A stretch of DNA of 64,000 nt. Origin: Emiliania huxleyi CCMP1516 (lineage: Eukaryota; Haptophyta; Isochrysidales; Noelaerhabdaceae). The notes under the pieces were generated by a model. It did no database searches. It was not told the origin of the DNA and saw only the letters and a list, made by a program, of their open reading frames with translations. Made by a program: the position numbers and the translations under genes. Positions 49,225 to 59,529 of this stretch are shown here, piece after piece. Numbering within the stretch: position 1 is the stretch's first letter; every line of letters starts with the position of its first letter. The DNA is taken from positions 180,521 to 244,520 of the forward strand of contig NW_005196020.1 of NCBI RefSeq assembly GCF_000372725.1, in the 5' to 3' direction.

Positions 49225-50547
49225 GTGCCCCCCCCGGGCATGCGCTGCTCCTCATCGGCCACCTGCCTGCGTCACGCCGCACCGGCCGCTGCTCCGAGTG
49301 AGCGACCGCTGCGCAGCGGCTTCGTCGCAAACAGGCCTTGCGGCTCTGGAAAGGCCTCGCGGCCAACGCGCCACCGCCAGCCGCGTCCTCTGGCGCATGG
49401 CGACCTCTTCACCATCTCGCAGCCAGTCTTGCTAGAGGCAGCTGGGCCCACCGATGATGCCGGTCCACGCCCCGCCACGGCCACGCCACGTTCGCACGGC
49501 ACGGTGGGAACTGTTGGCGGCGGCGAGAGGAGGCGGAAGCACCTCGAGCTCCTTCCCCAGCCGAGGGCAGTGCGGCCACAATCGCAGCCGGGCGGTCCCG
49601 CCTCTGCCTTCGACCTGTCGCAGATCCCGACGTGCCTCGCTGTTTGCGAACAGCGTGTAGAAGAGGACCGCGCGGAGCACCCCCGACCACGCCCTGCCAC
49701 CACGTCGCGCTCGCGCGCGGCTCTCACGGCTCCCTCCAGCGCAAAGGCACGGCCGGACTGGAGGCGGCAGGGCGTCGACGCGATGCTCGCTCGGGACCTA
49801 CCTGGGGCGGTCTTTGCCTTTGGCCAAGCACTCGCCGAGGCCGGCACGCCAGAGTCTGGCCGGCTGGAGATGCTCCGCCTGCGTTGCGCCGCACTCCTCC
49901 GGCTGGAGAGGTTCGGAGAGGTACTGCATGAGCTCGACGGCGCCACCAGGGAGGACAATGGCCACGGGCCGAGCGGCCGTGTGCAAGCAGCCGCGCACGA
50001 GCTGCTCCACCTGCGGGCGGTCGCCCTCCTTGCCATAGGGCGCAACGAGGAGGCTGCCAAGAGCCTCTCGCTCGCGCTCGGGCGCGAGGGAGGAGGCTCG
50101 CGCGGACGCCGCTTCGAGACGCTCTCCGGCCTGTTCATCAAGGCTGCCGTCGCTGCGCCACACTGCGCACTTGTGCCGCTCCAGGCCTACCTGCCACCGG
50201 AGCAGCCCGACGCGTGCGGCTCATCACACTCCCGCAACTCCCGAGGGCCCCTGAGCACCCGGCGGGACCAGGCCGGCGGTGCTCTCGCGCCCGTCTTTCG
50301 GATCGTGCTGCGGCCCCGCAGCCCACCTTGGCCGATGCGCCTCGTGATCCCACGCAAGACTGACACGTGGACGCTGGCCTTCTACTGCACACCTCGCCAG
50401 CCGGGCCCCGCGGCGTCAGAGGCGCCGCACGTACGCCTCACGAGCGCAGAGAGCAGTTCGCCGACGCCGAGGCTGGTGCAGATCGACGTCCGCGTGGACG
50501 GCATTGTCGAGGCCGGCCGCCCTCCCACCGCACTGTTCCCCTCCTAG
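49225..50547 (+). CDS. Uncharacterised protein with TPR-like helices
   Basis: A 440-codon frame. The first 180 residues are Arg/Pro/Ala-rich and may be partly noncoding or a targeting leader. Residues about 180-290 look like helical repeats: DWRRQGVDAMLARDLPGAVF, AFGQALAEAG, LRLRCAALLRLERFGEVLHE, and LHLRAVALLAIGRNEEAAKS, a TPR-like spacing. The C-terminal 130 residues contain PVFRIVLRPRSPPWPMRLVI and QIDVRVDGIVEAG, possibly beta-rich. No family was recognised, and the true start may be downstream, for example in front of the helical part. Confidence 0.45.
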   Translation: MPPPGMRCSSSATCLRHAAPAAAPSERPLRSGFVANRPCGSGKASRPTRHRQPRPLAHGDLFTISQPVLLEAAGPTDDAGPRPATATPRSHGTVGTVGGGERRRKHLELLPQPRAVRPQSQPGGPASAFDLSQIPTCLAVCEQRVEEDRAEHPRPRPATTSRSRAALTAPSSAKARPDWRRQGVDAMLARDLPGAVFAFGQALAEAGTPESGRLEMLRLRCAALLRLERFGEVLHELDGATREDNGHGPSGRVQAAAHELLHLRAVALLAIGRNEEAAKSLSLALGREGGGSRGRRFETLSGLFIKAAVAAPHCALVPLQAYLPPEQPDACGSSHSRNSRGPLSTRRDQAGGALAPVFRIVLRPRSPPWPMRLVIPRKTDTWTLAFYCTPRQPGPAASEAPHVRLTSAESSSPTPRLVQIDVRVDGIVEAGRPPTALFPS

Positions 50548-50975
50548 AGACGCACTCACGCGGCTCCGGCTCGCAGGTCCTCTCGAACGCGAGCACCGCC
50601 GCGTGGCGTGGACTCGAGGAGGCGCTGCCGCCGGGTGACGCGCAGCCACCCTCGATTCCTTTCTTGTGATTGTTGATCCCCTCTTCAATGCCAACAAAAC
50701 AACACACTCTCTGTCTCAATGCCTGCAGGAGTGATAACCACCGAAGTTCACAGCCTTGTTATTGAGAAGAAAATACCTCCTATGGCGCTGTGCGCTGGTC
50801 TGTGAGAGGTTGAGGTGCGAGCCCTGGAGGCCCTGGGGGCGAACCTTCTTTTCGTGCCAGTGTGCTGTGAGAGAGGCTTTCTTGTAAGAATTCTTTTCGT
50901 TATTCTTTTCGTTTCGGCCCGGCCCGGGGGGGGCCCCCCCCCCCCCCCCCCCGGGGGGAGTTGGCAACGGTCGGC
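50548..50975. other. Promoter region of the AP2 gene with a G/C homopolymer hairpin
   Basis: At 50926-50957 a run of G is followed by about 18 C and then six G, able to fold as a hairpin or G-quadruplex. It ends about 20 bases before the AP2 gene's ATG. Length errors in assembly are likely here. Confidence 0.7.
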
Positions 50976-52615
50976 ATGGAGTGCTGGGTTTGCCCGGAGC
51001 CAGCCGAGTACGTTTGCCCGTCGTGCCAACCTTCCGCGGACACCGTCATCTGCGGGCGCTGCTTTGACACCTTCGTCCGTGTGCGGGCAGCCAACCATCC
51101 GTTCAGTCCCCGCAACGAGGCAGCGGGCCGCCATTCGCGGGCGGCGCGCCGACCCCAGCCGGGCGACGCAGAGACCGTCATGGCGTCGCCGTGCGGACAG
51201 TGCAATCGATTTTGCCTGCGATCAGCTCTTCGACCGTACCCACTGCCGGCACCGCTGCACGCCGCGACCGTGCAGGTGCGCACCGCTCGCCCACGAAGAG
51301 CGTGCACCTAACTCACAAACCTAACATCGATCCATCCACTCGCCAGGCGGGAGAAGAGGCGGCGTCGCCGCCGGGCGCGGGCGCGGGCGAGCCAGCGCCG
51401 GCCGCACCAGCGCCGGCCGCCGCAGCGAGCGCGCCATGCGGCGGCGGCGGCGGCTGCTCGCCAGCCCCCGCCGACGCCTCGGGCGCCTCTCCTCCGGCAC
51501 CCGCCGACGCCTCGGGCGCCTCTCCTCCGGCACCGGGGGGAGAGGCGGAGACGGCGGTGGGAGACGAGGCGGGGTCGCCGCCGGGCGCGGGCGCGGGCGC
51601 GGGCGAGCCGGCGCCGGCCGCACGAGCGCGGCCGGCCGCTGCAGCGCGCGCGCCATGCGGCGGCGGCGGCTTGGCGGGGGGCGCTGCCTCGGCCGTACCT
51701 CCGTCGCCGGGGGGCGGGGCTGGGGGATGCTCGGCGGGCGAGGGCGGCCCGCCGGGGCCACTCGGCAAGGCGCGCTCTGCGGTAGTCGGGGCATGGACAT
51801 GGTTGACGGCAAGGAAGCGGAGCCGCGGGCCGGAGGAGGAGGAGCAGCCGCCGCCCAAGAGGCTGGCGGGCAACGGCGTCGGGGCCGGGCCGTCGGCGCT
51901 CCCGGCCCCGGAGCTCGCGCCGCGCCCGGCGCCGGCGCCGCCGCTGGGAGAGCCGCCGCAGGCGGTGATGGTAGTCCCGCCGAGGGCGGCGGTCTGGCCG
52001 CCGCAGCCGTCCGGCGTGGGGCTCGAGGCGGTGCGGCTCGCGGGGGCGGAGGGGGCGGCCTTGATCCTGTCGTTCTACACGAAGACGGGCTACAAGGGCG
52101 TCGGCCGCGGCGAGTACGTGGACGGCACGCCGTTCTACGAGGTGCGCGGCTGCAGCATCAGCGGTCGCAAGTACATAAGCCCCGAGCACGCTGCTCTCGC
52201 CCGCTGGCGAGCCATCTTCTCGTCGCACCTGCAGCTGCCTGAGGCGGGGCGAAGCTCGAGGCCGCGCGGGGGCGACCGCTGTGCGGGCTCCTCGCGACAG
52301 GTGGCTGCGGTGGCGGCGGAGGCGGAGGGGCTGCGGCTGCACCTCTCGAGCAGCAGCAGCACCGGCTACAAGGGCGTCACCAAGGTCTCCGGCGTCACCA
52401 AGCGCTTCCAGGCGGTGCACTATGTGGGCAAGTTGCGGGTCTACATCGGCTCCTTCGACACGGCGGTGGAGGCGGCGGTGGCGTACGCGCGGGCGGTAGG
52501 CGAGTGGGTGGAGCGGCGTGGCGTGGAGCTCCGAGATAGCGCGAGATCGCCCGAGATCGCGCGGTTCTGCAGCACCTCGGCACTCGGCGAGTTGGATGGG
52601 TGGGGAGCGTCCTAA
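50976..52615 (+). CDS. AP2-domain transcription factor with N-terminal Cys-rich motif
   Basis: Two exons, 50976-51275 and 51347-52615, join in frame across a 71-base GT-AG intron (522 residues). The N-terminus, MECWVCPEPAEYVCPSCQPS then ICGRCFDTF, has three CxxC pairs typical of a small zinc-binding module. A long Ala/Pro/Gly-rich segment with two exact PADASGASPPA repeats follows, then a probable nuclear signal (ARKRSRGPEEEE, PPPKRLAG). Two AP2-type DNA-binding domains close the protein: TGYKGVGRGEYVDGTPFYEV to EHAALARWRAI (about residues 375-420), weaker, and TGYKGVTKVSGVTKRFQAVH with YIGSFDTAVEAAVAYARAVG (about 460-505), strong. AP2 proteins are sequence-specific regulators, expanded in plants and some algae. 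The start was chosen as the first Met of the Cys-rich exon. Confidence 0.8.
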
Positions 52616-52686
52616 GTCGTGTGAAGATCTGAGGATATCGACCTAAGCCCGAGCCTGCCGCACGGACTTCCGTCTTGTTACTGCCG

Positions 52687-53415
52687 ATGCTCGCACACTC
52701 TCTTGCCGCACGCGACGGCGGTGAAGCCCTTCTTCTGCGTCTGTTGGACGCCACCCCATCAGCGCTCTGGGCAACCGACAGCGACGGAAACACCCTTCTC
52801 CACCACGCATTCCGATACGACCGGCGGGCCCTGGCCGCCGAACTGGTGAAGCGAGGGCTCGACCCGTGGAGCGCTAACAACGCGGGGCTGCGGCCGGTGG
52901 ACTTTCCCCGCGCGCTCGAGGGCCTACCCGTCGGCCCGCTGGACGCGCCGAGCAGCGCATCGCTGGACGCGCCGAGCGAACCGCGCACGGAGGCGGGAGG
53001 CGCGCGCCCCACCTACAGAGGGGCAGCTCCCGCCTCTCTGCCCGCGCGGGCGACGGAGGAGGATGGCACGCAGGCCGAGGAGGTCCCGTGGTGCCTCCTG
53101 AACAGCCCCGACGACGTTGTGATTGAGATCATGAAGCACTTGCCGCTTCGCTCTGTGTTGTCGCTGTTCGAGGCTTCACATCGCTTCCGCCGGCTGAGCG
53201 GCTCCGCCCTGCTGTGGGAGCATCTTTGCTGGGCGCACCTCAAGCTGACGCAGGGGCGGCGGAGCTGCCTCGCTTCGTGGCGCGAGGCGTACGTCGAGCA
53301 CGTCATCATGCAGAGCGGCGTCAAGCTGCTGCGCGACCAGCGCGAGGAGGCAAAGGGGCGCGGCGAGCACGTGCGCCGGCACATGAGCTCCTCCATCGCC
53401 GAGCTGCTCACGTGA
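52687..53415 (+). CDS. Ankyrin and F-box protein
   Basis: A 242-residue single-exon frame, started at the first ATG rather than the upstream TTG codon. Residues 1-75 carry one or two ankyrin-like repeats (DSDGNTLLHHAFRYDRRALA and AAELVKRGLDPWSANNAGLR). After an Ala/Pro linker, residues about 136-180 form an F-box (LNSPDDVVIEIMKHLPLRSV, LSLFEASHRFRRLSGSALLW, then WEHLCWAHL). It would act as a substrate adaptor of an SCF ubiquitin ligase, with the ankyrin part as the likely binding face. The C-terminus is a charged helix. It follows the AP2 gene by 71 bases on the same strand. Confidence 0.8.
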   Translation: MLAHSLAARDGGEALLLRLLDATPSALWATDSDGNTLLHHAFRYDRRALAAELVKRGLDPWSANNAGLRPVDFPRALEGLPVGPLDAPSSASLDAPSEPRTEAGGARPTYRGAAPASLPARATEEDGTQAEEVPWCLLNSPDDVVIEIMKHLPLRSVLSLFEASHRFRRLSGSALLWEHLCWAHLKLTQGRRSCLASWREAYVEHVIMQSGVKLLRDQREEAKGRGEHVRRHMSSSIAELLT

Positions 53416-54477
53416 AGCCGCCGCTGTCGCGCCCGCCCACCCCGCGTGCGATACACACGCGGGCCACCTGTACACCTGCACACTTCTGTCCATGTCTGTC
53501 ATCTTCCCTCTCCATGTGTTACGTCGTTGGAGATCCGTGTCCTCTTCCCTTGCGCTGACCGCGCGAGTGCTTTGGGGATTTGTCAGTGGCGCACTGGTGC
53601 CGTGCCCATCGTGATTCTTCGCGTCAGTGTTGTGTGACTCGTGCACGCGACTCGCCTCTCGCGCGAGGCGCGTCTCCGTCTGCGGTGCGCGATAGAGTAC
53701 CCCACGCGTCGTCGTCGACACCATGTGTCGGTAAAGAGTTAGGCGACTGAGTAAATATGCATATAGTACGGCTCTCTCGTTGCCCGTCGGCCTTGTGCGT
53801 GTCGCGAGGTGCGTCGTGTATAGTATCAGTAAAGTTTGCCCGGCGCCATGTTTCTCGTGTCTTTTTCGCACGAAAAAAAAGCCGCGAAACGGAACGTGAA
53901 AACATACAACCCAAAGGAGGGATGCGGATGGGAGGACGGCACGCCGCCACCACGGGGATTTCACGGGAAGGAAGGTGCGTCTTTCGCACGACACTGGGCT
54001 CGGCGTGCGGAAGTTCTTCTTAGTTAATCTGATTATCTGTGCGTAGGGTAAAATTCCGTTCTGCGTTCCCACCGATTGAACCAAACACGTGGCGCGCTGA
54101 GCCTGAGGCCCCGACGAGGTAAGCCCTACCCATCTCCCCACTACTGCGCCGTGGGCGTGGCGTGCATTCGCCAGATCTAGCATTTATCAGCCAGCCCTCA
54201 CTGCCGCCGCCGCCGCCGCCGCCGCCGCGCCGCCGTGCCGTGCCGTGCCGCCCAACTTGCGTGCAACTCTCGTCGCCACCGTCTCTGCCGTCTCCGTCGC
54301 CCGGCCACAGCCTGCAGCACAGCCTGCTCGACGGTCTGGCACGTGGTAGGAGCGCGTGGCTTGCGTCGCGCGACGGTCTCAGACCTAGACCCTATATTCC
54401 AGGATGGCATTCTTCGAAATGGGCGCCGCAGCGGCCCGTAGCGGCGCTCCCTGCGTGCCCCCGGCCACCCCGGGGCC
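53416..54477. other. Spacer with a full-looking copy of dispersed repeat B
   Basis: Contains the repeat B copy at 53866-53965. A CCG-triplet run lies at 54205-54235. Frames elsewhere are short. The region 53680-53850 is more AT-rich than its surroundings. Confidence 0.45.
53866..53965 (+). repeat. Dispersed repeat B, longest copy
   Basis: An A run, then AACATACAACCCAAAGGAGG, GATGCGGATGGGAGG and ACGGCACGCCGCCACCAC, ending GGGGATTT. Pieces recur at 18733-18775, 18978-19020, 21197-21232 (reverse), 25705-25750 (reverse) and 35062-35106. It is probably a short mobile or retroposed element in which different copies keep different parts. Confidence 0.7.
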
Positions 54478-54879
54478 ATGGGACACCCCCCCGGCCATCG
54501 GGGATGCTTCATCCATTACCCCATTTACACGGGCTGTGTTGCGGCGCGCCTCGAGACGCGCAGCGCAGCGGCCGCAGCGCGCAGACCACAAAACAGATCA
54601 GAAGACGGCCGTGGCGACACCCGCTCTGGCGACAGCCCCGCAAAAGGCACTCGCTCGCCGGCAAGGACTACGGGTAGCACAGGCGGCAGCAGAGGTGGCG
54701 GTCCGGGTCGCAGCGCGCGTAGCACAAGTCGGCCCCAGCGTCACGGGCGTCGGGCCAGGAGCCGGCTCCACGAGATCGACGAAGAGGACGAAGAGGAGGA
54801 AGACTACTCGAACTTGGACGAGGACTCGGGCGAGGAGCAGGACTCGGAGACCGGCCAGGGAAGCGACGACCATGACTAG
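54478..54879 (+). CDS. Hypothetical protein with acidic tail
   Basis: A 133-codon frame: an Arg/Gly/Ser-rich middle, then a strongly acidic end (HEIDEEDEEEEDYSNLDEDS and GEEQDSETGQGSDDHD). The acidic tail is unusual enough for this GC-rich DNA to suggest coding. The N-terminal half is unconvincing and another frame overlaps it, so an unseen intron or a later start is possible. The antisense strand is open as the tail of the Ser/Pro-rich gene. Confidence 0.3.
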   Translation: MGHPPGHRGCFIHYPIYTGCVAARLETRSAAAAARRPQNRSEDGRGDTRSGDSPAKGTRSPARTTGSTGGSRGGGPGRSARSTSRPQRHGRRARSRLHEIDEEDEEEEDYSNLDEDSGEEQDSETGQGSDDHD

Positions 54880-57454
54880 TTGGCCCAGTCGCGCGCCAGT
54901 CAGCCGACACGGCTGCGCGGCACAGGTTCGTACCGTTGGCCCAGCCAATTGCCGCCGATGAGGCTGTCTGTCGGGCGATATCTTGCTCTCGCCCACGCCG
55001 CCGCCGCCCTCCACCTCGCCCCACGCCGCCGCCGCCGCCGCTCACGCCGCCGCCGCCCTCCGCCTTGATGCCACTGCCATCGCCGCCGCCCTCGCTCGCC
55101 CTCCCGCCTCCCCCCACTCCCATCGCCATTCCCGCCTCCGCTGCCCCTCCCGCCGCCACCCTACTCGAGTATCCTTCACCGCACCTTGCCTCCGCCCTAT
55201 TCCAATCCGCCGCCTCCCGCCGTCCCATAGCTAGCGTTCTCCGCCCGTCCCCTTGGCACCCACTCGAGGAGGGAAGAACAGGGAAAACGCTGGGGGCGGA
55301 GGTCGGAGCTGACGAGGGCGACGAGACGCTGGGGGCGGAGGTCGGAGCTGACGAGGGCGACGAGACGCTGGGGGCGGAGGTCGGAGCTGACGAGGGCGGC
55401 GGAGGGGCAGGCGGCGGCGGTGCCGGAGGCGGCGGCGTGGGAGGGGGCGGGGCTGGCGGCGGCGTGGAGGGAATTGGGAGCGGTGAGGGCGACAGCGACG
55501 GCGGCGGCGGCGAGGGCGGCGAGGCGGGAGGCAAAGAGGGTGGCGAGGCGGGAGGTAAAGACGGCGGCGAGGCGGGCGGCGACGAGGGTGGCGAGGCGGG
55601 AGGTGACGAGGGCGGCGAGACGGGAGGTGACGCGGGCGGCGAGGCGGGCGGCGACGCGGGCGGCGACGCGGGAGGCGATGAGGGCGGCGAGGCGGGAGGT
55701 AAAGACGGCGGCGAGGCGGGCGGCGACGCGGGCGGCGAGGCGGGAGGTGACGAGGGCGGCGAGACGGGAGGTGACGCGGGCGGCGAGGCGGGAGGCGACG
55801 CGGGCGGCGACGCGGGAGGCGTCGAGGGCGGCGAGGCAGGAGGTGACGAGGGCGACGAGACGCTGGGGGCGGAGGTCGGAGCTGACGAGGGCGACGAGGA
55901 GGGAAGAACAGGGAAAACGCTGGGGGCGGAGGTCGGAGCTGACGAGGGCGACGAGACGCTGGGGGCGGAGGTCGGAGCTGACGAGGGCGGCGGAGGGGCA
56001 GGCGGCGGCGGTGCCGGAGGCGGCGGCGTGGGAGGGGGCGGGGCTGGCGGCGGCGTGGAGGGAATTGGGGGCGGTGAGGGCGACAGCGACGGCGGCGGCG
56101 GCGAGGGCGGCGAGGCGGGAGGCAAAGAGGGTGGCGAGGCGGGAGGTAAAGACGGCGGCGAGGCGGGCGGCGACGAGGGTGGCGAGGCGGGAGGTGACGA
56201 GGGCGGCGAGACGGGAGGTGACGCGGGCGGCGAGGCGGGCGGCGACGCGGGCGGCGAGGCGGGAGGCGATGAGGGCGGCGAGGCGGGAGGTGACGCGGGC
56301 GGCGAGGCGGGCGGCGACGCGGGCGGCGAGGCGGGAGGTAAAGAGGGCGGTGAGGCCGGTGGCAAATAGGGCGGCGAGGCGGGAGGCGACGCGGGCGGCG
56401 ACGCAGGAGGCAGCGCGGGCGGCGAGGCAGGAGGTGACGAGGGCGGCGAGGCGGGAGGTAAAGACGGCGGCGAGGCGGGAGGCGACGCGGGCGGCGAGGC
56501 GGGAGGCGACGCAGGCGGCGACGCTGGTGGCAACGAGGGGGGCGAGGCGGGAGGCGTCGAGGGCGGCGAGGCAGTGGGTGACGCTGTCGACGTCGACGTC
56601 GGGGAGGATGAAGGAGCCGCGGTGGGCGCGACGCTCGGCGATGAGGAGGGCAGACTGGTCGGGACAGCGCTCGGGGACGAGGAAGGCAGACTCGTCGGAG
56701 TCGCGCTCGGCGAAGCCGAAGGTGCGGAGCTCGGGGTGGCGCTAGGAAACGAAGAGGGAGCGGCGCTTGGTGCGGTGGAGGGGGAGGAGCTCGGCGTCGC
56801 GGACGGCGCGAGCGTAGGAGTTGAAGTCGGAGCCTACGGGAAGGTAGCCGACGGTCAGGGACGGTTCAGGTGACAGCTTGGACCTTGCTGAGAGCGCCGA
56901 AGACGGTGCGGAGCTTGGAGAGCTGCTAGGGGTTGAGGAAGGGCTGGCGCTCGGCGACGAGGAGGGCGAGCTAGTCGGCGAGGAAGAATGAACTGACGTC
57001 GGAGCCTACGGGAAGAGAACCGGCGGTCAGGGACAGTCCTCTCGGCAGCTTCCACCTGGCGGCAGAGCGCCGAAGAGGGGGAAGCGCTGGGAGAGCTGCT
57101 TGGCGCTGAAGAGGGACTGACGCTTGGCGACGCGGAGGGTGAGGAGCTCGGCGACGCGGACGGCGCAAGCGTGGGAACAGACGTCGGAGCCTACGGGAAG
57201 ACACTCGATGGTCACAGAGTCCCGGTGGCAGCTCTGACCGAACGGTAGAGCGCCGAGGACGGGGCTGAGCTGGGGGTGCTGGTAGGTGACACCGTCGGCG
57301 AGGCTGTGGGGCTGGCGGTCGGTGACGCCGTCGGCGAGGCTGTGATCCAGGTAGGTGATGCCGTCGGCGAGGCTGTGGGGCTGGCGCTCGGCGACGAGGA
57401 GGGCGAGCTAGTCGGCGAGGAAGAATGAACTGACGTCGGAGCCTCCGTGGCCAT
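54668..57454 (-). CDS. Ser/Pro-rich repeat protein built by exon duplication
   Basis: Four exons can be read, each beginning GCTCCGAC(G/T)TC after the acceptor TTCCCGTAG or its equivalent and coding APTSV or APTST: one from about 57454, one from about 57190, one from 57005 and one from 56833. The exons end with a shared TCGGCGCTCT block, and junctions fit phase 0 if the 57005 exon uses the GC donor GCAAGG. The first exons encode TSSPSSSPSASPT repeats; the last encodes hundreds of residues of SPPASPP and SLPPASPP. Such Ser/Pro arrays are typical of hydroxyproline-rich wall or scale glycoproteins of algae, extracellular if a signal peptide exists; none was found, so the true first exon may lie upstream. 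The C-terminal end beyond about 55270 stops looking like the repeat and the stop at 54668 may not be the real one. The reverse strand is also open (Gly/Glu-rich), but splice consistency favours this strand. Confidence 0.55.
55271..56360. repeat. Nested tandem repeat: 12-bp, 39-bp and about 600-bp periods
   Basis: A block starting GGGAAGAACAGGGAAAACGC at 55271 restarts at 55901, offset 630. Inside it a 39-base unit (GACGAGACGCTGGGGGCGGA and onward) occurs two to three times, with one unit fewer in the second copy, so later landmarks (for example GAATTGGG at 55471 and 56062) are offset by 591. The rest is a 12-base GGCGAGGCGGGA motif with codon-preserving variants. Confidence 0.9.
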
Positions 57455-57740
57455 AGTCCCGCCAGGGTGTTCACCGCTATGTCCTTGGCCAGGTTGGTTG
57501 CCGGGTCCATCGTTCCGCACCCTCCCAGGTCTAGCGGGAGCAGCACCACCTCCATCGCCGCCGAGCGCTGGGCCGTGAGCGGGGTGGGGGCTAGCCGGAG
57601 GGCACGCAACGCCAGGGCCCCATTTTCTCAACGTGGCGGTGAGTTGCGGAGGGAGGAGGTGGAGGCGCTCGCGACCCGCTACCCGGCCACCACTGTCCAC
57701 AGGCGATAAACAGGACTGCCGCGCACAACATACTACATAC

Positions 57741-59273
57741 ATGGCGCGGCGCAAGCACCGGCATTCGGTCGCGCGATTTGTCGACCGCGTGCGCATTTTC
57801 GCGGCGGGTGGACACGGCGGCAACGGGTGCGCCAGCTTCTTCCGTGACACCCGCGTCGAGCGCGGGCCGCCCGACGGCGGCAGTGGCGGCGGCGGTGGCA
57901 GTGTGTTTGTGCGCGCCAGCGGCGGCGTGGGTGACCTGTCTCTTGGGCGGCACTCCTTCCGCGCCGGGCCAGGGGCGCATGGCTCGAGCAGTCAGATGAA
58001 CGGCAGGCGTGGCGCCGACGTGTACATCGAGGTGCCGTGCGGCACAGCCGTCGAGCGTCTCGGCAGGGTGACACGCTCCGTTGTGCCGGCGCTCCATCCG
58101 GCCGACGAGACGGTCACGTTGCTGGCGAACCTGATCTACGAGGGCGACGAAGTGGTGATCGCCGCTGGAGGCGCCGGCGGCCGTGGCAACGTGACGCTTC
58201 GGTCGGGCCGGCTGCAGAGCTCGAGGCTCGCCGAGGATGGCTTGCCGGGTGAGCAGACGACGCTTGCGCTCACGCTCAAGACGGTAGCGGACGTCGGCCT
58301 AGTTGGCTTCCCGAACGCGGGTAAGTCGTCGCTGCTCGCGGCAATCTCTCGCGCCACGCCGCAAGTCGCCGAGTACCCGTTCACCACGCTGCACCCGCAG
58401 CTCGGCTCGGTGACCGCGCCTGCGTCGCCGTGGGCGGAGTTTAGCGTAGCAGACATCCCCGGCCTGGTCGAGGGTGCGTTCGAGAACCGAGGGCTCGGCC
58501 ACTCCTTTCTCTCACACATCGAGCGCACCTCCCTGCTCTGCTACGTCCTCGACCTCGCCTGCGCCGAGCGCCACCCGGCGGTGCAGCTCGCACTGCTGCA
58601 AGAGGCGCGCCACCCCTGCTCGGCTACTGCCTCTCGCCCGACGGCGTCTGCCTCCTCTCGCCGTCTCGGCGAGAGCCGGACGCGCGGCTCCACGCGGCTC
58701 CACGCGCCCCTCCCCCCTCGCCCCCAGGAGCTCGATCGCTACCTGCCAGGCCTCGCGGCGAGACCGTGCATCATCGCCGCAAACAAGGCGGACGCCTCCG
58801 CCGCCGCCGCGTCGCGCCTCGCGGAGCTCCGAAGCGAAGTGGCCCACCGGCGCGCGCGCGGCGAGCTCGCGGGCCTGGTGACGCCGGCCGGCCCGGCAAC
58901 CTCGCACGTGCTGCCCGTATCGGCGCTTCGGCGGGAGAACCTCGCGCGGCTAGTGGGGCGCATGGCGGACGGCCTCGACGCGGCGCACCGGCTTGCGGCA
59001 GAGGCGGACGCAGCGGCAGCGGCGGCGGCGGAGGCGGCGGCGGAGGCTGCGGCAGAGGCGGAGGCGGAGGCGGCGGCGGAGGCGGAGGCGGGGAGAGAAT
59101 GGCGGGAGGCGCTGATGGCGGCGAGGGCAGCGGAAGAGGGCGGCGCAAAGGAGAGCGGAGGGAGGAACGAAAGGCGAGCGAAACGGAGGCGGCGCAGGGG
59201 CACGAGGCCACCGTACGAGCATGAGCGTGTGCGGGAGATCTTGCGAGCGGGGACTCGGCAGTCCCCAATGTAG
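57741..59273 (+). CDS. Obg-family GTPase
   Basis: The frame from the Met at 57741 starts with the Obg fold ([35 protein letters not shown]), rich in Gly turns. The G domain follows: P-loop [14 protein letters not shown], switch region [12 protein letters not shown]3 [17 protein letters not shown]4 NKADAS and G5 VSAL. A 123-base segment, 58605-58727, is in frame but splits LLQE from ELDRYLPGL, starts GCGCGC, ends CCCCCAG and adds Arg/Ser/Pro-rich sequence foreign to the family, so it is best read as a GC-AG intron. The spliced protein has about 469 residues. The C-terminal 110 residues are an Ala/Glu helix and a basic tail. Obg proteins bind the large ribosomal subunit during assembly; organelle versions (ObgC, GTPBP5) act in plastid or mitochondrion. 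The basic N-terminus ([13 protein letters not shown]) is short for a transit peptide. Confidence 0.88.
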   Translation: MARRKHRHSVARFVDRVRIFAAGGHGGNGCASFFRDTRVERGPPDGGSGGGGGSVFVRASGGVGDLSLGRHSFRAGPGAHGSSSQMNGRRGADVYIEVPCGTAVERLGRVTRSVVPALHPADETVTLLANLIYEGDEVVIAAGGAGGRGNVTLRSGRLQSSRLAEDGLPGEQTTLALTLKTVADVGLVGFPNAGKSSLLAAISRATPQVAEYPFTTLHPQLGSVTAPASPWAEFSVADIPGLVEGAFENRGLGHSFLSHIERTSLLCYVLDLACAERHPAVQLALLQEARHPCSATASRPTASASSRRLGESRTRGSTRLHAPLPPRPQELDRYLPGLAARPCIIAANKADASAAAASRLAELRSEVAHRRARGELAGLVTPAGPATSHVLPVSALRRENLARLVGRMADGLDAAHRLAAEADAAAAAAAEAAAEAAAEAEAEAAAEAEAGREWREALMAARAAEEGGAKESGGRNERRAKRRRRRGTRPPYEHERVREILRAGTRQSPM

Positions 59274-59529
59274 AGCGCGCGCTGTTGGCGCGGGCCGTTT
59301 GGGGTGGGCCGGCCGCTATTGGGAGCGGGCGGCTGGCGGCTGGCGGGTGCGGGCGGTGGGGGGGGGGGTGCCGGGGGGGCGCCACAGCTTCCGCCAGCGC
59401 CACGCCACGCACACGCGCGTACGAAAAAACGAAAATAAAAAATCATTGTCCTAAAATAACCCTGCCCATTTCGCCACCACGAATCGGAACGTCAATCGCA
59501 ACTCCTCTACCCATTCTCAGCACCGCCGA

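Noticed and set aside
54936-56369. Gly/Glu-rich plus-strand protein (GGEAGGDEGG repeats)
   Set aside because: It is the complement of the Ser/Pro repeats. Only the minus strand shows consistent exon starts, acceptors and phases over the adjacent 57.5-56.8 kb.
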